The notes under the pieces were generated by a model. That model had not been told where the DNA came from and ran no database searches. It worked only from the letters and a program-made list of their open reading frames with translations. A stretch of 24,074 bases of DNA. Origin: a virus. The DNA lies in IMG/VR virus record IMGVR_UViG_3300001683_000085, positions 1-24,074 of that record; one strand, 5' to 3'. Both the position numbers and the translations under genes were made by a program. Position 1 is the first letter of the stretch. Each line of letters opens with the position of its first letter. Positions 9,701 through 18,000 of the stretch are shown piece by piece.

Positions 9701-12700
9701 TTGCATCTATTGCTATTGGTGCTATTCAATCAGTGTCTATCTATAACTTCGGAGCAAATTATCTTACTGCTCCAACTCTTGATGCTTCTGGTGTAGGTGG
9801 AAATAATGCCACTTTGACTGCAAGTCTTGGTGCTCTTGCTGAGTATGATGGTTTCTTCGATGGGCCGTATGGAGTTCTGAGTGGTAAGAACAAGATGCAG
9901 GACAATTATTATTATCAGGACTTTTCTTATGTAATCAAGACTGATGTAGACACGAAAACTTATCGTGACCAGATATTGAATTTAGTGCATCCAGCTGGAT
10001 TGAAGATGTTCGGTGAGGTGTCGATGTATCTTAATGCAACAGCTGGTTTGATGAACTCTGCAGCAAATACCATAGAGTCTACAGTAGCTAATACCGCATT
10101 GGTCGCAGGTACTACTGGTGTACCAAATTATAGACTCCATGAACTTACGATAGCGAATCAAAATACTGTTTCATCAAATACCCAAATTACAGTACAGGCA
10201 TCTCTTTACAGACCTGCTATAGCATCTCCTGCTTTTGACCTTAGAATTAAATTTCCATCTGTCGATTATGATCTGGTACTAGAGCATGATAATGCTGGTA
10301 TCGCTGTTGAATCTGCTGGTGATACTATTGGATTTGAAACTGTTACAGGTGGAACTCTTGTACTTGATGACGGAAGCTCTAAAATTCAGTTAGAGGAATA
10401 TTCTGATTCAATAGTACAGGAAAATGAAAGTAATCTGGAACTTGAAGAGGCGTCTTTAGGTATAGGTATTATTAATCTCTTGCTCGAAGATAATGGTAGA
10501 ATTCTACTTGAGGGTGCTGTTCTTTCTATAGGAACAGAAGTTCAAGAGGGAATAATATTAGAAGATACTGGAAGTAGTGGAATACATGCGAAAAACTATC
10601 TTCTTGAGGAACCATCCACAGAATCTACACAGCTTATCAGTGAAGATTATCATGACTCATTTAATTTTGTGTTAGAAGAAGATGGCAACGATTATCTAAT
10701 TGAACAAGAAGGTACAGAATATTCATACATACTGGGCGAAGATGGCACAACTAGATTTATGGGTATTGACCGTTCAGTTGAAGCTTTAAGAATTACTTTA
10801 GAAATTGAAGAACATACTGTAGATACAAATTTCAAAGTGGTTGATAGGGTTCTTTCTGATAGTATGACATTACCAAAGATTCAATTTCCAGAGGAATTTA
10901 CTGGAGCTGTTCATATTGATTTAGGGTTTGGTAGTCAACTTAGATTGGAAACAGACATTTTTGCACGTATTAAATTGGATGGAGTAATAGGCGATTTACT
11001 TTTAGAAGATGGGGGGTTAGTATTAACAGAAGACCAGCCCGTATATGAAGATGGTTATGATTTTGAATTGTTAATGCTTGAAAGAACTGAAGGCATGTTC
11101 CCATTGTATCTGGCAATGGAAGATACAATGACGGATGAGGTCATAAAACATACAGAGATTCAAATCGTCCCAATGGCTCTGGATGAAGTACCGGCTGAAG
11201 CTATTGGTATTGTAATAGACAATCCAGTACATACAGCAGACCAAACTTGGTTAGCTGAAAATGGAAATAGATTTATTTATGACAGTGTATTAGAAGCCGT
11301 ATCGAAAGCTTCTGCTATAGTTATAAATGATGTAAATTTACCTTATGGTACGAACAGTCCAGTTAGTTATACGGTCAAAGAAGAGGGAAATATCAATGCA
11401 TCTATGGGTGAAGAATTTGAACTACTTACTGAAAATGGCGATAGGTATGTAGAAGAATCAACTGAAGAATTAGTAACTCTTGCAACTGAAGCTGGAGATA
11501 CTTATTTACTTGAACAGTCATATCTTAGTAATCAAAAACTAGCGACAAACAGAGCCGCTGATACATCCAAGGCTGGACGAAGATCCTTTATTTCTGAGGA
11601 TTATAAAAGAGAAGCGTCGATAACTGGAACGAATACATTTTTTGATGAAATTTTTAATGCTCCAATAGTTCTTGAAGATGATGATACTTATTTAATTTCA
11701 GAACATAGTAATCAAAAACTGGAAAGTGAAAGAGGAAATGAATTCCAGACAGACCATACTGATAGAACTACAAGCTATGTAACACTAGAAACTTATACTG
11801 ATGATAGGGCCCTCTTGCTTTCAGAGTCAGATGATGATAGAGTTTTCCTTCCGCTTCAGCTGGAAGATGTCACAGGGCCTGGAAACTTGGGTCTTGAAAT
11901 TACCACAGTTTCAAATTCGCGTAGATTAGTAACACACGATTTATTAGATGTAATTGTTGAAGAAGAAGGAATTTCGCTTGAGGAAGATGACCGCATATTA
12001 ATGGAAGATTATTGTGGAGGGCCGGGAGACCAGTACTTAGCAGAAGATGGTAGCTATTTTAAGCTCAATCATAATTCTGATAATCTTGGTACTGAGGGAG
12101 TATTGGGTATTCAGCATCTTACTCAAGAACAATTGAGCATTGAGGATTTCCACGGGAAGCTTGGTCTAGAGGGTATACAAGGAGATGTTGGAAGTATTAT
12201 TCTTGAATCTCATACTCCAGCTGGAATCGGCATAACTCTCCTTATAGAAAATGGAGATAGAATATTATATGACCATACAGACAGTGACCCAATTTACTTA
12301 TTAGATGAGCGGTCTTTTGCAAGGACTTCTGCTAATAGTAAAATAAAAATCATAGATGATAATAGATTGATTGGATATCAAAGTAATAATCTTATTGCTG
12401 ATAATCTCCTCGGTATATACAGTAATTTTATTGCTGAAAATGGAGATAATTTCACAACTGAAGCTTCAAAAGATTATGCTATAACTTCAGAAGTAGAGTT
12501 GGTGGATGAAAAGTGGCCACACGGAGTAACAGATTATGCAAGAATAGTTTTCGCTGATGGAGACACTGCAACTGTTATAGAAAAGGTTGATGACTACCGA
12601 ATCAATGTTGACTTGGGGGCTATACGACTTGAAGATGCGGAAAATCCAATTAGTAAAGATAATGCAAACTTGGTTCTAGAGGCCGATGGTGGTAAGATAT

Positions 12701-13278
12701 TATTCAACTATGGCCAGGCCACATCACAGAACTATAGACTTGAATACGGAAGATACACACAAGAGAGCCAGGAAGGTAAGTTGTTAGTTGAAGAGACTTC
12801 TGATGCTAATGATATCGGAAGGGCTTATCAATTCACAATCAATGGAATAACAACTGATGGAACCACACTTCCAAATATTCATGAATGGTCGGAGATACAT
12901 GGCGATAATATCGTTTATGAATCTGGTGAAAATATTCTCATGGAAGATGGAGAAATTAATACTCAAGATCCAAATGCAATTCTTTTGGAATGGGAAAATA
13001 ATTTAATCCTTGAAGATGATACGGAATTATTACTTGAGACAGGCCAATATGTAGTACTTGAAGATGATACGGATGATGGTGAATATCTCAACTTTGAAGA
13101 AAGCCCATTTGTTACTCTTGAGGATATACATTATAATTACAAGTTGCTCAATTTTGAACCTACGAAATATCGCATTGAACATATAGCTAATAATACTTTT
13201 ATGACATTATCACAAGAAGTACATCTATTTACTGATGCTTCTATTCGTGTAAATCATTTAGAACAGGTTCCGTCTTGA
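6760..13278 (+). CDS. 7: Greatly enlarged baseplate wedge protein gp7 (2172 aa)
   Basis: Three separated blocks match the C-terminal half of T4 gp7, from memory. Residues 1-45 (GPLYTQIEEQLPNF, FVEKYYEFLEL) match the segment before the T4 core. Residues about 290-350 include FYRAKGNESSFQFIFRLLYG, corresponding to T4 FYSTKGIEASYKFLFKVLY. Residues about 1050-1085 include MQDNYYYQDFSYVIKT and LVHPAGLKMFGEV, corresponding to T4 LQNNIDYINRSRSYYVMKI and RFVHPVGFGFIAI. Between the first two blocks sits a cupredoxin-like domain (residues 62-186). Between the last two lie several hundred residues of beta modules, such as SSGQGYTTIPVVSI. From residue about 1169 to the end is an acidic LEDG/ENGDR repeat tail. 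The roughly 590-residue N-terminal part of T4 gp7 has no visible counterpart. The ATG overlaps the gp6 stop (TAATG) with no clear ribosome binding site, so translation is probably coupled. T4 gp7 is 1032 residues and organises wedge assembly. Confidence 0.85.
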   Translation: MITDGGPLYTQIEEQLPNFIQTNHPKFAKFVEKYYEFLELNLLTFNDLDLNEDKPTQELNDVTYTVTVAIGNNDYSDSVNKFFVGGTVSPTLDVSTGVTYIFDQSDSTNLGHPLRISQHPDGRHTPDGEEYSNGVNVVAWGTPGTATAQTSVYISPNIANTYLYYYCNTHSGMGGNVWIANTTPYISLENGSTDAANTNSNYIDFENPNRQGQQFLSGETVKGDTSGATGTVKGKYSNTQAYVQETNNGNFQTGETIRGLSSRVSANVTGYLRQPLNASRNIKHFQDVDKAPAGFVELFRKEFLQGVPKGMLASKASMLKHIKDFYRAKGNESSFQFIFRLLYGKEDVTFYYPSSDILRLSDGRWTRNKTVKIDYDQANNFASFEGRKIKGSISNVYALVERTETYQIGSSTISELYLSNIDANNASYNANTDSGFTSLLVADEITTTTTDDDGNYATANLTGIVASVTIDSGGSNYKAGDEIRVTGGSGSEAGIKVSSVSDATISAFDITDPGDGFSVGDGVTFINEGTGGTGGTARVQTITPTANVFIDSLIINPHKEDLLSASAFTAPLQSVTANTHIFSNSSTTFSAGVNSTVAPKKGDLLIELSISQLLAEDDRTLTTEAAGGVRRFDTESDASISAYNANNAKFGTVVSVDTTTTPNTVIYALGSIVLDSTTGTKTVRNFENTETVFVYDTQKDGTGSPASANGHNAVFSDTGVNAVFANTPSVYSSGTILISNTYHGATSGTITEVEIGGIRSLQVLSSGQGYTTIPVVSIANTTIESYGNALDKVGANSVFVTLASTIANQFSSNTIVKNVGNTAFGLVLGPILSNTALVATGNTVLRVQMTSSNNFSASDTLTAYTNISPFSPVGIGDFGTANIATSGATATFTQATHGLTVGQRITVSGSASGTDADVYNNTHTIASVTDAATFTVTFPSTPTDTSETNLRIRRIVTANVATTNAVFANTGSAGNNATISIASIAIGAIQSVSIYNFGANYLTAPTLDASGVGGNNATLTASLGALAEYDGFFDGPYGVLSGKNKMQDNYYYQDFSYVIKTDVDTKTYRDQILNLVHPAGLKMFGEVSMYLNATAGLMNSAANTIESTVANTALVAGTTGVPNYRLHELTIANQNTVSSNTQITVQASLYRPAIASPAFDLRIKFPSVDYDLVLEHDNAGIAVESAGDTIGFETVTGGTLVLDDGSSKIQLEEYSDSIVQENESNLELEEASLGIGIINLLLEDNGRILLEGAVLSIGTEVQEGIILEDTGSSGIHAKNYLLEEPSTESTQLISEDYHDSFNFVLEEDGNDYLIEQEGTEYSYILGEDGTTRFMGIDRSVEALRITLEIEEHTVDTNFKVVDRVLSDSMTLPKIQFPEEFTGAVHIDLGFGSQLRLETDIFARIKLDGVIGDLLLEDGGLVLTEDQPVYEDGYDFELLMLERTEGMFPLYLAMEDTMTDEVIKHTEIQIVPMALDEVPAEAIGIVIDNPVHTADQTWLAENGNRFIYDSVLEAVSKASAIVINDVNLPYGTNSPVSYTVKEEGNINASMGEEFELLTENGDRYVEESTEELVTLATEAGDTYLLEQSYLSNQKLATNRAADTSKAGRRSFISEDYKREASITGTNTFFDEIFNAPIVLEDDDTYLISEHSNQKLESERGNEFQTDHTDRTTSYVTLETYTDDRALLLSESDDDRVFLPLQLEDVTGPGNLGLEITTVSNSRRLVTHDLLDVIVEEEGISLEEDDRILMEDYCGGPGDQYLAEDGSYFKLNHNSDNLGTEGVLGIQHLTQEQLSIEDFHGKLGLEGIQGDVGSIILESHTPAGIGITLLIENGDRILYDHTDSDPIYLLDERSFARTSANSKIKIIDDNRLIGYQSNNLIADNLLGIYSNFIAENGDNFTTEASKDYAITSEVELVDEKWPHGVTDYARIVFADGDTATVIEKVDDYRINVDLGAIRLEDAENPISKDNANLVLEADGGKILFNYGQATSQNYRLEYGRYTQESQEGKLLVEETSDANDIGRAYQFTINGITTDGTTLPNIHEWSEIHGDNIVYESGENILMEDGEINTQDPNAILLEWENNLILEDDTELLLETGQYVVLEDDTDDGEYLNFEESPFVTLEDIHYNYKLLNFEPTKYRIEHIANNTFMTLSQEVHLFTDASIRVNHLEQVPS
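6943..7317 (+). other. Cupredoxin-like domain inserted in gp7
   Basis: gp7 residues about 62-186 read as a small beta-sandwich of the cupredoxin type. They begin YTVTVAIG, continue with GVTYIFDQSDSTNLGHPLRIS and end YLYYYCNTHSGMGGNVWI. H112 in GHPL, C167, H170 and M173 match the His, Cys, His and Met ligand pattern of type 1 copper proteins, with C-x2-H-x2-M at the C-terminal loop. Related segments occur in other marine phage structural proteins, as I recall. Fold and ligands are read from the sequence; copper binding is inference. Confidence 0.65.
8344..8366 (+). repeat. Short tandem repeat, 9-bp unit, inside gp7
   Basis: Two exact copies of GGAACGGGT are followed by a partial third (GGAAC), encoding Gly-Thr-Gly repeats within a beta-module region. 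It is too short and too much in frame to be anything but a local slippage duplication in a glycine-rich loop. Confidence 0.8.
10264..13221 (+). repeat. Acidic LEDG/ENGDR repeat region in the C-terminal half of gp7
   Basis: Residues about 1169-2154 of gp7 consist of degenerate short repeats in which a hydrophobic strand carries Leu-Glu and then a turn such as ENGDR, EDGG or EDDT. Examples are LLEDNGRILLEG, VLEEDGNDYLIEQ, WLAENGNRFIYD, LLTENGDRYVEE, LIENGDRILYD, FIAENGDNFTTE and LILEDDTELLLE. The segment is strongly acidic and almost free of cysteine. The alternation of strand and turn suggests an extended beta structure. Function is unknown. Confidence 0.75.
11526..11720 (+). repeat. Pair of identical 15-mers 180 bp apart in the gp7 repeat tail
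   Basis: TAGTAATCAAAAACT occurs at 11526-11540 and 11706-11720. Both copies encode SNQKL and both follow a DTYL-type segment (DTYLLEQSYL and DTYLISEH). This looks like the remnant of a duplication of about 180 bp that has since diverged. Confidence 0.6.
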
Positions 13279-13285
13279 CTAAATA
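13279..13285 (+). promoter_or_regulatory. Putative T4-type late promoter (CTAAATA) before gp8
   Basis: CTAAATA starts at the base after the gp7 stop codon, 40 nt before the gp8 ATG, in the largest non-coding gap of the wedge cluster (46 nt). It is the same 7-mer as the one before gp25, and the spacing leaves room for a leader with a good ribosome binding site. Confidence 0.55.
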
Positions 13286-13310
13286 TAAACGAACAATAAC
13301 TCACAATATT

Positions 13311-13316
13311 TGGAGG
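13311..13316 (+). promoter_or_regulatory. Ribosome binding site that fixes the gp8 start
   Basis: TGGAGG lies eight bases before the ATG at 13325. The in-frame TTG at 13310 overlaps this site and cannot be the start. Confidence 0.8.
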
Positions 13317-13324
13317 ATTTACTG

Positions 13325-15046
13325 ATGCCTGCTTTAGTTACTAATAAATTTAGGATTCATAACGCTAAACAGTTTGTGGAAGCGTTTGATGAGGTGTCCT
13401 TTACTTCGGCCGGCGCTGTTACGGACTCGAGCGGGCTCCTCAATACTAATGTTTACCTATTCATTGGTAAACCTACTGCGTGGAGTGATGACAACACACC
13501 TCCCGCACCTACAGATGCCGTAGCAAACACCCATTACGACAATTGGAGAGACATGATTGCTGCGAAGAAGATTACCTCTTCGGATGTATCTCATGTTATT
13601 CCAAGAAAAAACTGGGCTACTAATACTAGTTATTTCGCATATACACATAATTCGGCGACACTATTCAGTCAAGATTTTTATGTGATGACGGACAATTTTA
13701 ATGTATATAAGTGTTTGTCTAATACTGAAACAACTTCTACTGGTGCAGTGGCGACTACATCTACAGTTAAGCCAACTGGAACTGGTACGAGTATTATTTC
13801 AACTATAGACGGCTACAAATGGAAGTTTATGTATCAAATTTCTGCTGCTGATGCACTCAAGTTTGTTACACCAAACTATATTCCAGTGGATACGGTAAGA
13901 CGGTCTAATGGGTATCTTGCAAACACATACGACAATTCACCTGGCCAAAACCAGTATGATGTTGAGGTTACAACTGCAGCTTCTGGAAATGGAGCTATTG
14001 AAGTAGTTCACATGACCGATAGAGGTACACAGTATCTTGGTGAAACTGGAGCTCTTGCTGGTTCTCCTAGTACGACACAAGCAACAATTACTGGTGCTGG
14101 TCTTGGATTACATGCTCTTGCAGCTGATGATTGTGTAGTAAATAATGATATCTATTTCACAAGTGGAGCTGCTTCCGGTATGGGTGGAACTATTACTGAC
14201 TATAATGCAACCACAAAGGTGGTTACGTTTAGTGCAGTTGTTACTGCTCCAAGTTCCGGTCATACTTATGCAATTGGCCCAAAGGTTGTCATCACAGGTG
14301 ATGGACAATCAGCTAATGCAAGAGCAACTGTTAATACATCTGGTGCAATTAATGCTATTACAATTGTTGCCGGTGGTGACAATTATTCAAATGCAGTAAT
14401 CACAGTTATTGCAAATGGTTCACAAGCTAATAGTTATAATCCAACTGCTGCTACCATGACTCCGATTGTCGGCCCAGCTGGTGGACATGGTGCAGATGCA
14501 GTTAAAGAGTTGGGTGGATATTATGCCCTCACAAATGCTCGACTTGAATATTCTGAATCAGATAACTTTACTACGAACAACGACTTCCGTAAAGTAGGAC
14601 TACTTGTTCAACCAAAACTTGCAGATGGTACATTTGCAACTGCTTCAGTTGTAGATCAGGCAACCACAATTGTATTGACCTCTTGGAATTCAACAGTCTT
14701 TGCTGCTGATGAGTTGGTTACTGGGGCTACTTCTGGTTGTACTGGAAGAGTGGTAGACTTTACAGGAAGCGATACTCTTCGTTTGACAGATATTATTCCT
14801 GCTGGGGATTCAACTACTACTGGTTATAATAGTATCTATGGATATTTTACAACCACAGAAGTTATTGCAGCAAATACTGTTGGCAATGGCGGTTCTGGAG
14901 CATCTGCCACAGCAAATGGTGCAGGTTATGTTACTGGTGGAGACTTGACACGGTTCTCCGGTGATATTATTTACATAGAAAATCGTTCTCCTGTCACACG
15001 GGCTTCAGACCAGATTGAGGATGTTAAACTGATTATAGAATTCTAA
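13325..15046 (+). CDS. 8: Baseplate wedge protein gp8
   Basis: The 573-residue product aligns at both ends with T4 gp8 (334 residues), from memory. Near the N-terminus, TNKFRIHNAKQF corresponds to TSKFRTEKML, GKPTAWSDDNTPPAPTD to GRSEPWSS...PPYPTD, and VIPRKNW to VIPRRDW. DGYKWKFMYQIS corresponds to DGYVWEYLFEIP. NDFRKVGLLVQP (residues about 419-430) corresponds to KGFRQISIITNP, and the C-terminal SGDIIYIENRSPV and DQIEDVKLIIEF match SGEMIYMENRPPI and DQTEEINILFTF. The extra 240 residues lie mostly in the middle and consist of beta modules (IVAGGDNYSNAVITV) plus a later SGCTGRVV module. gp8 is a dimer in the T4 wedge that bridges gp7 and gp10. The start is ATG 13325. Confidence 0.92.
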   Translation: MPALVTNKFRIHNAKQFVEAFDEVSFTSAGAVTDSSGLLNTNVYLFIGKPTAWSDDNTPPAPTDAVANTHYDNWRDMIAAKKITSSDVSHVIPRKNWATNTSYFAYTHNSATLFSQDFYVMTDNFNVYKCLSNTETTSTGAVATTSTVKPTGTGTSIISTIDGYKWKFMYQISAADALKFVTPNYIPVDTVRRSNGYLANTYDNSPGQNQYDVEVTTAASGNGAIEVVHMTDRGTQYLGETGALAGSPSTTQATITGAGLGLHALAADDCVVNNDIYFTSGAASGMGGTITDYNATTKVVTFSAVVTAPSSGHTYAIGPKVVITGDGQSANARATVNTSGAINAITIVAGGDNYSNAVITVIANGSQANSYNPTAATMTPIVGPAGGHGADAVKELGGYYALTNARLEYSESDNFTTNNDFRKVGLLVQPKLADGTFATASVVDQATTIVLTSWNSTVFAADELVTGATSGCTGRVVDFTGSDTLRLTDIIPAGDSTTTGYNSIYGYFTTTEVIAANTVGNGGSGASATANGAGYVTGGDLTRFSGDIIYIENRSPVTRASDQIEDVKLIIEF

Positions 15047-15067
15047 TTCATCTTTAGGATAAGATAA

Positions 15068-18000
15068 ATGGCACTTACTACAGATTTTAATGTCGATCCG
15101 TATTATGACGATTATGACGAGACTAAGAGTTTTTACAGAATTCTTTTCAGGCCTGGGTATGCGGTTCAAGCAAGAGAAGTAACGCAACTTCAAACAATCT
15201 TACAAAAGCAGATTGAACGAAATGGGCGACATATTTTCGATGAAGGAAGTATTGTTGTTGGTTGTGAGCTGAATTATGACAATAAGGTAAAATCTCTTAA
15301 ACTAGAGACTCAATTCTCTGGAGCAGACCTTACCATTGATTCTTTTGCTAATGGAATTGTTACAGGTGCCACATCAAATGCTCGTGGAAAAATAGTAGCT
15401 ACATCTGCAGCAACGACAAGCGATCAACCAACATTAATGTTTCATTATTTGAATAATAATTCTTTTAATGATGGTGAAACTATTACGGTTGAAGGTACTA
15501 CTACTCAAGCAAACACAGTGAGTACAACTGGAGCTTCTGGTCTTTCTGATACTTCAAGTAATGGTTCGGTTGTTAGTATTAATACTGGTGTTTTTTATGT
15601 TGGTGGTTTTTTTGTTTTCAAAGATGCAGAATCTCTAATACTTGAAAAATATAGCGAGACTCCTTCATATCGGGTTGGACTACAAGTTACAGAGAGTACA
15701 GTAACTTCTGATTCTGATTCTGCATTACTTGACCCAGCACAGGGCGCTTATAACTATGCTGCTCAGGGTGCCAATCGGTATAAACTTGCTCTTACTCTTA
15801 GTGCTAAAACATTTACAGCAACAGACCCAGTAGAGAATGCAGCCGATGACAATTTTTACCAACTATTAAAAGTTAGTAATGGTGATAAACTGGAAGAAAC
15901 TAAATATCCAGTTTACAGTGAGTTGGAGAAGACACTTGCTCGTAGAACTTTTGATGAATCAGGTGATTATACAGTCACCCCTTTTAATCTACAATTAGCC
16001 CCGCATCAAGGTATTACAGGTAGGACTATCAATGCTCAATCTACTTCTACGGTTGCGGGTGTAGGTACAAATTTTATATCAGATTTTACTGCAGGTGATG
16101 TAGTATATCTTTCAGGAGATACTACAGCACTGGCGACAATTTCAGAAATAACCACTGCAACAGCTGCCACACTTTCTGGAGTTTCGTCTTCCTTTGATGC
16201 TAATACCCCAGAGCAAACCATTCAGTTTGAGAGTAAGTTTTCTGCCGGATTAGACCCAGGCAAAGCTTATGTGAAGGGATATGAGTATGAAAGTCTTGGA
16301 ACAAAATATGTTACGATAGACAAAGGTAGGGACACTCTCACAGTCAATACATACGGTACTAGTACTGCACTTGGAAATAAACTTTATGTTAAGAATGCAA
16401 ATGGACATTTTAATATTAATACTCATGCGATAATTGATCTCCATTGTGCAAATGTTACATCACAATCTGTAGGTAGTAGTTCTACTACTACTCATCCAAA
16501 TGGAACTACGGTAACTGACCACGCAGAGAAACAAGCACGAACAAAGATTGGCACAGCTCGTATTAGGGATATGGATTTTTATGCAGCTTCTGGTAATACT
16601 GGAAATACATCGCATTCTCATTCAGATTATATTCTTTATCTTTATGATGTTCGGACTACGAATAATAAAACAGGAAATGTAGCTGATTCAAATAGCACAA
16701 GTACGGTAGTCCAGATTGGTAGTAGTACGGATGTTGACGGTACTTCTGCTAATACTCATCATAATTTTCTTGCACAAATTGATGATGCGTATGTTGGTGC
16801 TACCATCAAGATTACAACTCCAAAATTGAATAAGGTGGTTGGTGAAGACCTCAGTACATTCCAAATGGAAGACAGTCAAACTCATGGTGGAAATAATGGT
16901 ATATTAATACTGGAAGAACAGACATCAGCAAATGGTGTTGCAAATGTAACAGATACGAGAATCATTACAGGATACTCTGGAAATTCTACCAAAGCTTTTG
17001 TAACGTGTAATACTGCTCTATCGGAAAGAACATATTATTCTGCTACTAGTGCTGGAGCATTAGAAGCTGGTCTTGGTTCTACTTATGATATTACGTTCCA
17101 GCTTAAAGATTTAGAATCTGTCGCATATTCAAATACTTCCACTTCTCCTTCAAGAAAAGCATCTGCAGATGTAGATGAACTTTCGCGGTATAATGGAATA
17201 TCTACTGCTAATGCAGTATTGAAAGAAACTCAATTCAACAGTTTGGTTTTTCCATTACCAGATTCACCAATAAAAATGGTGGCTAATGTAGAGTTCACTT
17301 ACAAGGCAACAAAGACTGGTACATTAGACGGTGATAAAAAATTAGATATTTCACTACCTTCTGGAGATTTTTGGACGCATTCAGATGGTACACTGACAAC
17401 TTCTCAAGCTGAAGAGGGTTTCATTTTAGTTGGAACTACAGCTGATACTGTTGGTCAAACTACCACAGGAGTTAAAACTACAGCAGGACAATATTTAAGT
17501 TTTAGTAGTACGGATGGAGTATTACGGGAAGTATCAATTTCTGGTGGAGTTGCTTCTGTTAAAGCTAATACTGGTTCTTCAATTGATGTTGCAGTAACAT
17601 ATACAGCAAAAAGTAATAATATTTCTGGTAGTGCTAGGTCAAAGGGTATAACTGTAGCATCTTATACTAATAATTATACAGCCGGTGCAACACTTACAGC
17701 ACAAATTGCTAGGGGCCAATATCTTGTAGCAGCACCATCAAGAACAGTCAATCAAAAAATTGAACTTCCAGTTTCGGATGTATTTAATATTGTTAAGATT
17801 GTAGACTCAGGAGATGTAGGGCTTGTCGTAAGTAATACGATGATGATTGCAAGTGCAAATAATATATCTAGTTCTTATACACTTGATACGGGGCAAACTG
17901 ATAACTATTATGGTCATTCTGCTATTTCTTTAAAGCCTGGAAGTCATGCACCAACTGGACAAATTGTAATAGTCTATGATAGATTTACTCATCCAGGCTC

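Noticed and set aside
13310-13312. TTG at 13310 as the gp8 start
   Set aside because: It overlaps the TGGAGG ribosome binding site of the ATG at 13325, and gp8 relatives begin near MPALVTNKF.
13279-13324. Rho-independent terminator between gp7 and gp8
   Set aside because: No GC-rich inverted repeat followed by a T run is visible in the gap.
15900-15906. CTAAATA inside the DUF4815 gene as a promoter
   Set aside because: It lies deep in coding sequence with no gene start for thousands of bases downstream, so chance in AT-rich DNA is more likely.
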